From positions 663,750 through 727,749 of the forward strand of contig UEGR01000003.1 in NCBI GenBank assembly GCA_900465685.1: DNA of 64,000 nucleotides. The letters are read 5' to 3'. Shown one piece after another: positions 34,216 through 42,570 of the stretch. Origin of the DNA: Hyphomicrobiales bacterium (lineage in GTDB: Bacteria > Pseudomonadota > Alphaproteobacteria > Rhizobiales > Rhizobiaceae). Numbering within the stretch: the first letter of the stretch is position 1; every line of letters begins with the position of its first letter. The position numbers and the translations under genes were made by a program. The notes beneath the pieces are model-generated. The model did no database searches. It was not told the DNA's origin and worked only from the letters and a program-made list of their open reading frames with translations.

Positions 34216-35739
34216 TCAGGCCGCTTCTGCCGCATCAACACCGGTCGCCAGAACGACGATATTGTGTTCTGTCATCCGCTCGCCCGTGACCTCCCCGGCG
34301 ATACGTCCTTCACGCATCACGACGATACGGTCGCAAATACCGATCAGTTCCGGCATTTCCGATGACACAACAATGATCGAACGGCCCTCGTCCGCCAGAT
34401 TGGCGATGAACTGATAAATCTGTTCCTTGGTCCCGACATCGATGCCGCGGGTCGGCTCGTCGATGATGACGATGGAGGGATCGAGCATCATCATCTTGGC
34501 CAGAAGCAGCTTCTGCTGGTTACCGCCGGACAATTGTCCGGCCAGAATATCCTTGCTCCCTGTACGAATGTCGAACTCGCGGATCGCATCATCCAGCGCC
34601 ACCCGCTCCTTATTGCGGTCGATTTGGAAGCGGCTGACAAATTTCTTCAGCGAGGCAAGCGTCAGGTTGATGCCCAAATCCTTGGTCAGCAGCAGCCCCT
34701 TACCCTTACGGTCTTCGCTCAGATAAGCGATGCCTGCCGTCAGACTGTCATGGGCATCGCGGAAATGCGCGGGCTTGCCGTTATGGCGCACATCGCCCTT
34801 ACCGGGACGCAGACCCACGACACCTTCCATCAACTCAGTACGCCCTGCACCAACCAGCCCTGCGAAGCCGAGTATTTCACCTCTGTTGAGGCGGAAACTC
34901 GCTTCCTTCACATGGCCGGGCACGGAAAAGCCGCTGACTTCCAGAACGGCCTCACCGCCATGCTGCGTGGCGCGGTCAGGGTAAAGCTTTGCCACATCGC
35001 GCCCGACCATCAGCCGCGCCATATCAGCAGGTTGAAGCTCCGATGCCAGATGCGCAGCAACAAGCGTTCCGTCACGCAACACGGTCACCCGGTCGGAAAT
35101 TTCTTTCACTTCCGGCAGGCGGTGCGAAATGTAGAGGATTGCAACGCCCTTGGCACGGATATCGCGAATAACCTTCAACAAGGCTTCTGTTTCAACCGGC
35201 GTCAGCGAGGCCGTTGGCTCGTCGAAAATCACCACGCGATGCGGCACCAGCAGAACACGCGCAATCTGCACCAACTGGCGCTGTGCTATCGACAGGCTGC
35301 CGACCACCGCATCAGGATCGATATCCGCACCGAGATCCCGGATTGCCTTGCGCGCACCCTCACGCATAGCGCGGTCGTTGACGGTAATGCCATTCGTCAG
35401 CTCTCGGCCGAGGTAAATATTCTGCGCAACGGTCAGATCGGGCGCGAGCAATATTTCCTGATGGACAAGAACGATGCCCTGCGCTTCCGCCTCAACCGGA
35501 TTGGCAAAGGCTATTGGTTTGCCATCAATGTGGATTTCACCCGCTGTCGGGCGTTCATTGCCCGCAAGAAGCTTCATCAGCGTCGATTTTCCGGCGCCAT
35601 TTTCGCCGATGATCGCGTGAACTTCGCCGCCGTAAATCTGCAGATTGATATTCTTCAGCACCTGCACAGGGCCGAAAGATTTCGACAAGGATCGGGCTTC
35701 AAGAAGCGCCGCTTTATCGGTTTTTGCAGCCGAAATCAT
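34216..35739 (-). CDS. Sugar ABC transporter ATP-binding protein, double domain (RbsA/MglA-like)
   Basis: 507 residues with two nucleotide-binding halves. The first has Walker A GENGAGKSTLMK, SLSIAQRQLVQIAR (signature region) and Walker B VVIFDEPTASL. The second has the degenerate P-loop GLVGAGRTELMEG, LSGGNQQKLLLAK and VIIDEPTRGIDVGTK. It powers import together with the RbsC-like permease. The ATG at 35739 overlaps the TGA of a short upstream open frame (ATGA); it has no good ribosome site of its own, so its translation may depend on that leader. It opens the transporter-isomerase-oxidoreductase operon. Confidence 0.9.
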   Translation of the reverse strand: MISAAKTDKAALLEARSLSKSFGPVQVLKNINLQIYGGEVHAIIGENGAGKSTLMKLLAGNERPTAGEIHIDGKPIAFANPVEAEAQGIVLVHQEILLAPDLTVAQNIYLGRELTNGITVNDRAMREGARKAIRDLGADIDPDAVVGSLSIAQRQLVQIARVLLVPHRVVIFDEPTASLTPVETEALLKVIRDIRAKGVAILYISHRLPEVKEISDRVTVLRDGTLVAAHLASELQPADMARLMVGRDVAKLYPDRATQHGGEAVLEVSGFSVPGHVKEASFRLNRGEILGFAGLVGAGRTELMEGVVGLRPGKGDVRHNGKPAHFRDAHDSLTAGIAYLSEDRKGKGLLLTKDLGINLTLASLKKFVSRFQIDRNKERVALDDAIREFDIRTGSKDILAGQLSGGNQQKLLLAKMMMLDPSIVIIDEPTRGIDVGTKEQIYQFIANLADEGRSIIVVSSEMPELIGICDRIVVMREGRIAGEVTGERMTEHNIVVLATGVDAAEAA

Positions 35740-35813
35740 AAGCGCGCACCATTCGATGCGCCACGCTTGCGGCCAAAGCCTCCCAGCCATTGATCCTGAT
35801 AATCAGATCGCAC
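35736..35813 (-). CDS. Possible 25-codon leader peptide upstream of the sugar ATPase gene
   Basis: A GTG start seven bases after GGGAGG on the minus strand opens a 25-residue frame (MRSDYQDQWLGGFGRKRG, then ASNGARL). Its TGA overlaps the ATG of the ATPase gene by three bases. The strong ribosome site contrasts with the lack of one before the ATPase gene, which suggests translational coupling. The alternative is that the site is unused and translation starts elsewhere. Confidence 0.4.
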   Translation of the reverse strand: MRSDYQDQWLGGFGRKRGASNGARL

Positions 35814-35859
35814 GTGAACTCCTCCCAAAGCCTCACAATTGGGAGCTTAACTTTCGATC

Positions 35860-35872
35860 TGAGGTACGTAAA
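35860..35872 (-). promoter_or_regulatory. Candidate LacI-type operator TTTACGTACCTCA (operon copy)
   Basis: Exact 13-base match to 25273-25285, here pointing toward the sugar ABC operon and about 120 bases before the ATPase ATG (47 before the leader GTG). It is flanked by similar T-rich sequence in both places. Confidence 0.5.
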
Positions 35873-35955
35873 GCAAAATTGTACAAACGTTGTCATTTCA
35901 GATTTACTGAAAGCTGGCATGAACCAGCCATGCCCTTGCGATCATGCCGGGGATC

Positions 35956-35969
35956 GCTATATATATAGC
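35956..35969. promoter_or_regulatory. Palindrome GCTATATATATAGC upstream of MarR-type gene
   Basis: A perfect 14-base palindrome ends 26 bases before the MarR-family ATG. It is a plausible autoregulatory operator overlapping the promoter, since MarR proteins usually bind A+T-rich palindromes of this size. Confidence 0.45.
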
Positions 35970-35995
35970 ACACCCATATTTTAGATTGCTAAGTA

Positions 35996-36454
35996 ATGTA
36001 TGACCCAAAACAGGAACTGCACGCTGCGTTCACCATGGGCCTATCCACTGCGGCCCGAAAAATGCGCAACCTTTTTGATTCCCGCGTCCGCGCGCTTGGC
36101 CTCACACTGTCACGCGCCCGTGTGATGCTCTTGCTAGCGCAGGACCGCGACTGGAACCAGCGCGAACTGGCCGATGCATTGGAAATCGAGCATCCGTCGG
36201 TTGTCCGCTTGCTGGATGGGCTTGAAAAACAGGAACTTATCCGCCGTGTTCCTGTGGAAGGCGACCGCCGCGCCAAGCGCATCGAGCTGACCACGGAAGG
36301 GCAGGAGCAGGTTCGCGAACTTCAAGATGTGACCCATCACATTCGCGCCGAGCTTCTTGAAAAGATCGACCGGCAATCGCTGGAAAATGCGCTTTTCGTG
36401 CTTCAGGAAGTCACGCGTACAGCGGAATTCGCACTGGTCCCGCAGGACAGCTGA
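35996..36454 (+). CDS. MarR-family transcriptional regulator
   Basis: 152 residues with the winged-helix pattern [61 protein letters not shown], where the D-R-R in the wing is typical of MarR. These dimeric regulators often respond to phenolic or oxidant signals. It is divergent from the sugar ABC operon and followed 82 bases later by msrB. The ribosome site at 35996 is weak, and MGLSTAAR at residue 14 is an alternative start. Confidence 0.88.
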   Translation: MYDPKQELHAAFTMGLSTAARKMRNLFDSRVRALGLTLSRARVMLLLAQDRDWNQRELADALEIEHPSVVRLLDGLEKQELIRRVPVEGDRRAKRIELTTEGQEQVRELQDVTHHIRAELLEKIDRQSLENALFVLQEVTRTAEFALVPQDS

Positions 36455-36536
36455 AACACTTCAAATTCCTGTGCCGCCCTCTGGAATAGTTGTCCCGGAC
36501 GGCCTAGATTCAAGCCGAATGACAGGGAGTGTACCC

Positions 36537-36983
36537 ATGAGCTACAGCAAGAATCCGGAGGCCATCGCCAAGCTGTCACCGGAACAGTATCGTGTTACGC
36601 AGGAAAGCGGCACGGAACGCCCGGGAACGGGCGAATATCTCTATAATAAGGAAGCCGGCATTTACGTCGATATCGTTTCCGGCGAGCCGCTATTTGCTTC
36701 CAGCGACAAATACGAATCCCATTGCGGCTGGCCAAGCTTCACCAAGCCGATTGAACCCGCCAATGTCAGCGAATTGAATGATATCTCGCACGGCATGGTT
36801 CGCACCGAAGTGCGTTCAGCCCATGGCGACAGCCATCTCGGACACGTCTTCCCGGACGGTCCGGTGGACCGTGGCGGTCTGCGTTATTGCATCAATTCCG
36901 CCTCCCTGCGCTTCGTTCCGAAAGCAGAGATGGAAGCGGCAGGCTATGGCGATTATCTCGATCAGGTCGAAGACGTCGCATAA
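36537..36983 (+). CDS. msrB: Peptide-methionine (R)-S-oxide reductase
   Basis: 148 residues. MsrB motifs: YHCGW-type ESHCGWPSF with Cys63 (likely resolving cysteine), [17 protein letters not shown], and the catalytic Cys118 in [11 protein letters not shown]. The two CxxC zinc-binding pairs found in many MsrBs are missing, so this is the metal-free form. It repairs oxidised methionine in proteins using thioredoxin. ATG follows GGGAG. It lies downstream of the MarR-type gene on the same strand; 82 intervening bases leave open whether it has its own promoter. Confidence 0.92.
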   Translation: MSYSKNPEAIAKLSPEQYRVTQESGTERPGTGEYLYNKEAGIYVDIVSGEPLFASSDKYESHCGWPSFTKPIEPANVSELNDISHGMVRTEVRSAHGDSHLGHVFPDGPVDRGGLRYCINSASLRFVPKAEMEAAGYGDYLDQVEDVA

Positions 36984-36985
36984 AA

Positions 36986-37027
36986 GACAAAGGCCGCCTT
37001 TTCGCCCCCGCGAAAGGGCGGCTTGTC
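36986..37027. terminator. Bidirectional terminator between msrB and MerR-type gene
   Basis: A long hairpin, GCCGCCTTTTCGC / GCGAAAGGGCGGC with a CCCC loop, extended at the base by GACAA / TTGTC. It sits between two convergent stop codons. Confidence 0.75.
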
Positions 37028-37036
37028 ATTCATTAC

Positions 37037-37495
37037 TTACGTCGATGACGCCAACAGCCGTCTCAGAAGCGCTTTCAGCTCCTCTATCGAACGGTCGATT
37101 TCGAGCTTCTTTTTCTCAAGTTCACCGAGCTTTCCGGAAAGCGTCGCACGCAAGTTGTCGAGCTGGCTCAGGTCGCTTGCGCCTTCTTTCCAGAGATCGA
37201 TAAGCTGTTTGGTCTCTGCGAGCGTAAAGCCGATCTGACGACCGAACAAAATGAGACGCAGCCGTGTGTGGTCTTCACGGTCATAAAGACGCGTGACCCC
37301 GGCCCGCCTTGGACTCAGCAGTCCCTTATCCTCGTAGAAACGTAACGCGCGCAACGAAAGCCCGAATTCGTGCGCAAGATCGCCAATTCTGAACAATTGG
37401 CTGCGTTGCTGGTTTTCTTCTCTGACCTTCAAGCTGCTCCCGGTCAGGAGCTCCGCTATCGTTACAGGCTCAATGGCCGTTTCACTCATATTCAT
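37037..37495 (-). CDS. MerR-family transcriptional regulator
   Basis: 152 residues. A ~30-residue N-terminal extension precedes the MerR DNA-binding domain: FRIGDLAHEFGLSLRALRFYEDKGLLSPRRAGVTRLYDREDHTRL, then a dimerisation helix (LDNLRATLSGKLGELEKKKLEIDRSIEELKALL). No cysteine-rich effector part is present, so metal sensing is unlikely. The long coiled coil at the C-terminus is typical of small MerR proteins in Hyphomicrobiales whose targets are unknown. It is divergent from the PodJ-like gene. Confidence 0.87.
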   Translation of the reverse strand: MNMSETAIEPVTIAELLTGSSLKVREENQQRSQLFRIGDLAHEFGLSLRALRFYEDKGLLSPRRAGVTRLYDREDHTRLRLILFGRQIGFTLAETKQLIDLWKEGASDLSQLDNLRATLSGKLGELEKKKLEIDRSIEELKALLRRLLASST

Positions 37496-37849
37496 CCCTG
37501 TTTCCGCCCCCGGAAACGCCCGTCCACCGCACCGGAGCGCGATGGAACCTCGTTGAGAACCGACTCAGGACGAAGCTTCAGTCACAAAATGACCGGGCCA
37601 CCCCGTCGATTCTGGTTGTCCATACTGTCATGACAGACCCGGTCACTTCCGAACCCGGGCAATTTGGTGCCTACCACACCTGCTCAGGCCATCAGACCGG
37701 ACAAATTGCGTTCAAAAACAAGCTGAAAACCCGCATATTAACGACTTGTTTACTACGTTTGTACAAATGTAGGTGCAGCAAGTTTCTGCGGTTCTGCGTT
37801 CCTGAATTTGCGTCCGGCGACCCTTATCATTTGGAAAAGTGAATTTCTC
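37496..37849. other. Intergenic region before the PodJ-like gene
   Basis: 354 bases between the divergent MerR-type and PodJ-like starts. The right half, near the PodJ-like gene, is A+T-rich (about 37700-37780) and contains TTGTACAAATG, consistent with promoters. I see no gene, tRNA or clear operator. Confidence 0.4.
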
Positions 37850-40800
37850 ATGGCAAATCCAGAGCTAGCTTCCGGTTCGCGTTCCAGAATTGATGATTTG
37901 AACGCGCATCGCGAGCGCCGTCCCGCGTCCGCAGCCATGCAGGAGCTCGACCGTACCCTTGCCGGTCTTGAGCGCCGCCTGATGGAGCTGGAACAAGACG
38001 CACCCGAAGCACCGCATCCGAACGCTCCCTCTTTTGCCGCTCACCAGCCCGCCGCCCCGCGCTATGCCGACGACACAGCAGCCGGTCTCGCAGAGATCGC
38101 CGATAATCTGCGCCGCCGCCGTGACAGCCAGCGCCAGCAGCAGGAACAGGCACAGCCGCGTTTCGCATCAAGCAGCGAAATCAGCGACGCCAGCCGCGAA
38201 ATGTCGCGTATGCAGCGCGCTGCCAGCGAAGAAGGTTTCTCGCAGCGTATGAGTGACGATTTCGATCGTCTTAGCGAAAGCGTCCAACTGCTTGCGGAAC
38301 GCAGCAGCGAAGCCAATGCACAGGCTCTGCGCCGTCAGTTCGACGAATTAAACCGCACCGTTCACACGCTTGCCCGTGAAGAAACCCTGCGTCGTCTCGA
38401 CAACCGCTGGGATCGCTTCGACGAGCAGATGCAGGCTTTCGAAAAGCGCCACGATGCCGTCAACCCGGCCTTGAACGCCATCGGCTCGCGTCTGGAGCAG
38501 ATGCGCGAAGCCATCGGCACCCTGCCGCAGTCCCACGCTTTCAGCGCGATTGAAGAGCGGATTGGTCGCCTCACTCATTCCATCGAAGATGCGCTGAACC
38601 CGCAGAATGCCGCGCCTTTCGAACAGGATATGCTGAACCAGATTGACACCCGGCTGGATGAGATCAGCCGTGCGATCATCGCAACCAGCCGCGCACAGCG
38701 CCCTGATCAGGAAGATGCGCGCCGTCTGGAACGCATCGAGAAGCGTCTTGCCGAGCTTGCAGACCAGATCGACGGTTCGGCTTCCCGCCAGAACTCCGAT
38801 GTCTTGTTCCAGAAGCTCAGCGATCTTTCGCAGCGCATAGACGTGCTCTCCACCGGACAGGCCCTGCCCGACCGGATTGCCGAGCAGCTCGCGCATCAGA
38901 TCAGCCTTCTGGCCAATCAGGTTGCCAAGGTTACGGAAAATCTGAGCCAGTCCGATTATCGCAGCGTTGAGGCGCGCCTCGAAGCCATTGGTCAGAAGCT
39001 GGAAAATGCCGAACGCCGCAGCCATGAGCCCGACCCTGCCGTTCTCGACACCATTGACCGCCGCTTTGCAGAACTGACGGAACGTCTGGACGCGCAATAT
39101 GGCAACCGCTCCATCGACAGCGACGCCATCCATACGCTCGAAGGACGTCTTGACGATATTTCGCAGCAGATTTCGCTCGGATTGCTGCAAGCACCGCAAT
39201 ATGAAATGCTAAATCTGGCTGACAGCGAAGCGATCCGCAATCTGGAAGACCAGATTGCCAATATCGCCCACCATCTCGCCCAGCCGGTTGCCGAACTCGC
39301 CCAGATCAAGCCGCGCCTCGACTCCATCGAGCGCTCTATCACGACGAACCGCGAAACGGTACTGGATGCGGCCCGCGAAGCTGCGGAAAGCGCTGTCGCG
39401 CGAGTTCTCCAGCACGGCAGCCAGGGCGACACGGCCATTGCCCGTCAGCTCGCCGATGATATGAAGTCGCTGGAAATGCTGGCCCGCAACACGGACGAGC
39501 GCAACAGCAAGACCTTTGAAGCCGTGCACGACACGCTAGTCAAGATTGTGGATCGCCTGTCCCGGCTTGAACAGGACATGGGCAGTCAGAACGTAAACGC
39601 TGACAGCTTCGCCAATCGCAGTCTCGACAAGCGTGAAGACGATACACGCCCGGCAATGGCTTTGGTTGAGGAAGCGGCACCCCGCTTTACTGCTCCGGAA
39701 ACCAATGCGCCACGCCTGAACACCCCTCGCTCGCCTGCGACAGCTGCTGCCGAAGCCGCCTTCGCAACCATTCAGGGCGAAAGCGCCGTCGTGACCGCAC
39801 CGACTGGCGACACCTCTGGAAAGTCGTCGCTGTTCGGTGGCCTTGCCAAGGCAATGCGCGGACGTCGCGCAGAGAAGAACGATGTCAATACCGACAACGA
39901 TCTCAAGGCCGAAAGCTTCGACAAGACCGATGCCCCGGCTTTCGAAAGCGAAATGGCCGCTGTCGAGCCAATCGTCGAGAACGAACCAGATGCCCGGTTT
40001 GGCGGCGATCACATGCCCGACCTCAACTCCATCATGAAGCGCGTGCGTGAAGAACGCCGCCAGCGCGAAGATGCGGCCGATGCTGCTCTGGCAGCCAACG
40101 GCAAGGTTGATTTCATCACCGCGGCTCGCCGCGCAGCACAGCTTGCCGCCGCTGAATCCGAACATCTCCAGAAGGGTTCAGCAAAGGGCGTAGGCAAGAA
40201 GAAAAAGTCCGTCGGCGACATTATGCAGCGTCAGCGCAAGCCGATCCTGATGGCAATTGGCGCTGTCATGATCGCCATGGCAGGTCTGCAAGTCGGCAGT
40301 GCGTTCCTTACCCGCGATGAACCGACCGACGCGACTGTCGATCTGGCTCCTCAGCCGGAAACACCTGCCGTCGAAACGCCAGCAGCACCGCAGGCTCCGG
40401 TACAGGCTGAAGCACCGGTCCAGACCGAGACACCACAAGTTACCGAGCCGCGTCAGGAAAAGGCCGAAGCGCCTGCTGCATCGGACCAGTCACCCACCAT
40501 TGAAACGGTGATCGCCAGCGCGCCGACCACGCCGGTCGAAGTCTCTGCTCCTGAACAGGCCGCTTCGACTCCGACTCAGGTCGCTATCCCAGCCATTCCG
40601 GAAGAAGCTGGCCCGGCAGCTCTGCGCGAAGCCGCCGCCAAGGGCGATGCACGCGCCCTGTTCGAAATCGGCAACCGCTATATGGAAGGTCGCGGTGTTA
40701 CCGCCGACTTTAACAAAGCCGCGCAGTGGTATGACATTTCCGCCGGTCAGGGCTTTGCCCCCGCACAATATCGCCTTGGCAATTTCAATGAAAAAGGCCT

Positions 40801-41446
40801 CGGCATGCCCCGCGATCTGGACAAGGCCAAGACCTGGTACCAGCTCTCCGCACAGCAGGGCAATGCAAGCGCGATGCACAATCTCGCCGTGCTGTTTGCA
40901 ACCGGCGCAAATGGCGCACCGGACAACGCGTCCGCCGCTCGCTGGTTTACCGAAGCAGCAGACCTCGGCGTGAAGGACAGCCAGTTCAATCTCGGCATCC
41001 TCGCCGCCAAGGGTCTCGGCATTCCGGTCAATCTGGAAGAGAGCTACAAGTGGTTTGCGCTTGCCGCCAATGCTGGCGACAAGGACGCAGCCCAAAAGCG
41101 CGACCAGATTGCCGAAGCGCTAAAGCCGGAACAACTGGAGCAGGCCAAGGCCGCTGTCCAGTCCTGGAAGCCGAAGCCGCTGAACGAAGCCACCAATTCG
41201 ATTGACGTGCCGGATGCATGGACGGAAGCCAAGCCAACCACCACCGGTTCGGTCGATATGAAAAAGGCGGTTCGCAACATCCAGCTCATCCTTCAGAAGA
41301 ACGGCTATGATGTCGGCACCGCCGACGGCGTGATGGGCGGCAAGACCCGCACGGCGATTGCCTCGTTCCAGAAGGCCAATGGTCTGCAGCCGACCGGTAA
41401 TGTCGATCAGAAGCTGGTTCAGCTGCTGTTGCAGAAGAACACGTAA
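37850..41446 (+). CDS. podJ: PodJ-like polar localisation factor (coiled coil, one TM, Sel1 repeats, peptidoglycan-binding domain)
   Basis: 1198 residues. Residues 1-690 are polar, heptad-rich and rich in Glu, Arg and Gln (coiled coil, cytoplasmic). One membrane segment (RKPILMAIGAVMIAMAGLQVGSAF) lies at about residues 802-825. After a Pro/Ala/Glu-rich linker come Sel1-type repeats (about 920-1085; ALFEIGNRYMEGRGV, APAQYRLGNFNEKGLGM, SQFNLGILAAKGLGI). A C-terminal peptidoglycan-binding domain (about 1137-1197) has IQLILQKNGYDVGTADGVMGGKTRTAIASFQK. This is the PodJ order, an organiser of the cell pole in Caulobacter and of the pole that stops growing in Agrobacterium. ATG at 37850 gives MANPELASG. 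Confidence 0.75.
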   Translation: MANPELASGSRSRIDDLNAHRERRPASAAMQELDRTLAGLERRLMELEQDAPEAPHPNAPSFAAHQPAAPRYADDTAAGLAEIADNLRRRRDSQRQQQEQAQPRFASSSEISDASREMSRMQRAASEEGFSQRMSDDFDRLSESVQLLAERSSEANAQALRRQFDELNRTVHTLAREETLRRLDNRWDRFDEQMQAFEKRHDAVNPALNAIGSRLEQMREAIGTLPQSHAFSAIEERIGRLTHSIEDALNPQNAAPFEQDMLNQIDTRLDEISRAIIATSRAQRPDQEDARRLERIEKRLAELADQIDGSASRQNSDVLFQKLSDLSQRIDVLSTGQALPDRIAEQLAHQISLLANQVAKVTENLSQSDYRSVEARLEAIGQKLENAERRSHEPDPAVLDTIDRRFAELTERLDAQYGNRSIDSDAIHTLEGRLDDISQQISLGLLQAPQYEMLNLADSEAIRNLEDQIANIAHHLAQPVAELAQIKPRLDSIERSITTNRETVLDAAREAAESAVARVLQHGSQGDTAIARQLADDMKSLEMLARNTDERNSKTFEAVHDTLVKIVDRLSRLEQDMGSQNVNADSFANRSLDKREDDTRPAMALVEEAAPRFTAPETNAPRLNTPRSPATAAAEAAFATIQGESAVVTAPTGDTSGKSSLFGGLAKAMRGRRAEKNDVNTDNDLKAESFDKTDAPAFESEMAAVEPIVENEPDARFGGDHMPDLNSIMKRVREERRQREDAADAALAANGKVDFITAARRAAQLAAAESEHLQKGSAKGVGKKKKSVGDIMQRQRKPILMAIGAVMIAMAGLQVGSAFLTRDEPTDATVDLAPQPETPAVETPAAPQAPVQAEAPVQTETPQVTEPRQEKAEAPAASDQSPTIETVIASAPTTPVEVSAPEQAASTPTQVAIPAIPEEAGPAALREAAAKGDARALFEIGNRYMEGRGVTADFNKAAQWYDISAGQGFAPAQYRLGNFNEKGLGMPRDLDKAKTWYQLSAQQGNASAMHNLAVLFATGANGAPDNASAARWFTEAADLGVKDSQFNLGILAAKGLGIPVNLEESYKWFALAANAGDKDAAQKRDQIAEALKPEQLEQAKAAVQSWKPKPLNEATNSIDVPDAWTEAKPTTTGSVDMKKAVRNIQLILQKNGYDVGTADGVMGGKTRTAIASFQKANGLQPTGNVDQKLVQLLLQKNT

Positions 41447-41470
41447 GATCTGTCGCACAGAGTTCAGAAA

Positions 41471-41489
41471 ATGCCGCTAAACGCGGCAT
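41471..41489 (+). terminator. Short hairpin after PodJ-like gene
   Basis: ATGCCGC-TAAAC-GCGGCAT, seven-base stem, 25 bases after the stop codon. There is no T run, so termination is uncertain. Confidence 0.4.
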
Positions 41490-41654
41490 ACCATTGCAGG
41501 AAAGTAACACGTCCGGCGCAAGGTAACCGTAATGACAATCGGCGTTTGACTTAACGGTCCTGGCAGCGCAAGACGGTAGGCGAACAGGCCTCGCGGAATT
41601 GCGCGACCGCAGCGGGCCGTAGAGCGTATGCGTCCGTCAGAGCCGGGTTCGGAA

Positions 41655-42569
41655 TTGGGTATTTATCTTCCCATTGCAGAATTATCGGTCAACATGCTGG
41701 TTCTGCTCAGCATGGGCGCTGCGGTTGGCTTTCTTTCCGGATTGTTTGGTGTTGGCGGCGGCTTTCTGATCACGCCACTCTTGATCTTCTACAATATTCC
41801 ACCGGCCATCGCCGTTGCGACTGGCGCCAATCAGGTTATCGCTTCATCCGTTTCCGGTGCGCTCGTCCACTTCAAACGGCGAACGCTGGATATCAAGCTC
41901 GGCCTGTTTCTCGTGGCGGGCGGTATCGTCGGCTCGCTGCTTGGTATTTTCGTCTTCTCGTGGCTGCGCGAACTGGGTCAGCTCGATCTGATCGTTTCGA
42001 TCCTCTATGTGTTTTTCCTCGGCAGCGTCGGCGGGCTGATGCTGGTGGAAAGCCTGCGCGCTTTGCGGCGGGTCAAGAAAGGCGGCGCGGTGCGCCGCCC
42101 CGGCCAGCACACATGGATCCACAAGTTGCCATTCAAGATGCGGTTCCGCGCTTCAACCATCTATGTCAGCATCATTCCGGTTCTCGGCATCGGATTCTTT
42201 ATCGGCCTGTTGTCGTCGGTGATGGGCGTCGGCGGCGGCTTCATCATGGTGCCAGCGCTGATCTATCTGCTGCATGTGCCGACCAATGTGGTCGTGGGTA
42301 CCTCACTCTTTCAGATCACATTCGTCACCGCCTTCACCACTGTCATGCAGGCGACGACGAACCAGTCGATCGATATCGTGCTGGCCTTCCTGCTGATGGT
42401 CGGTGGCGTGATTGGTGCGCAATATGGCGCGCGCGCCGGACAGAAGCTGCGCGGCGAGCAGTTGCGGCTTTTGCTGGCGCTGCTGGTTCTGGCCGTCGCG
42501 CTACGCCTCGCCTTTGGCCTGTTCGTGCGGCCGGACAACCTTTTCTCGATAACGATAGCGGATTTTTGA
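41655..42569 (+). CDS. TSUP-family membrane permease (sulfite exporter TauE/SafE-like)
   Basis: About 304 residues with eight or so membrane segments. The two TSUP repeats are visible: VGFLSGLFGVGGGFLITPLLIF near the N-terminus and IGLLSSVMGVGGGFIMVPALIY in the second half. The family exports sulfite, sulfoacetate and related anions. Start: TTG at 41655 (GIYLPIAELSVN) fits the usual family N-terminus; an ATG at 41628 adds nine residues. One base separates its stop from the next gene's start, and the pairing with a TIGR02186-type protein is common in alphaproteobacteria. Confidence 0.85.
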   Translation: MGIYLPIAELSVNMLVLLSMGAAVGFLSGLFGVGGGFLITPLLIFYNIPPAIAVATGANQVIASSVSGALVHFKRRTLDIKLGLFLVAGGIVGSLLGIFVFSWLRELGQLDLIVSILYVFFLGSVGGLMLVESLRALRRVKKGGAVRRPGQHTWIHKLPFKMRFRASTIYVSIIPVLGIGFFIGLLSSVMGVGGGFIMVPALIYLLHVPTNVVVGTSLFQITFVTAFTTVMQATTNQSIDIVLAFLLMVGGVIGAQYGARAGQKLRGEQLRLLLALLVLAVALRLAFGLFVRPDNLFSITIADF

Positions 42570-42570
42570 G

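Noticed and set aside
34534..35793. A 419-codon open frame on the plus strand
   Set aside because: Antisense to the sugar ATPase, whose Walker and signature motifs are complete.
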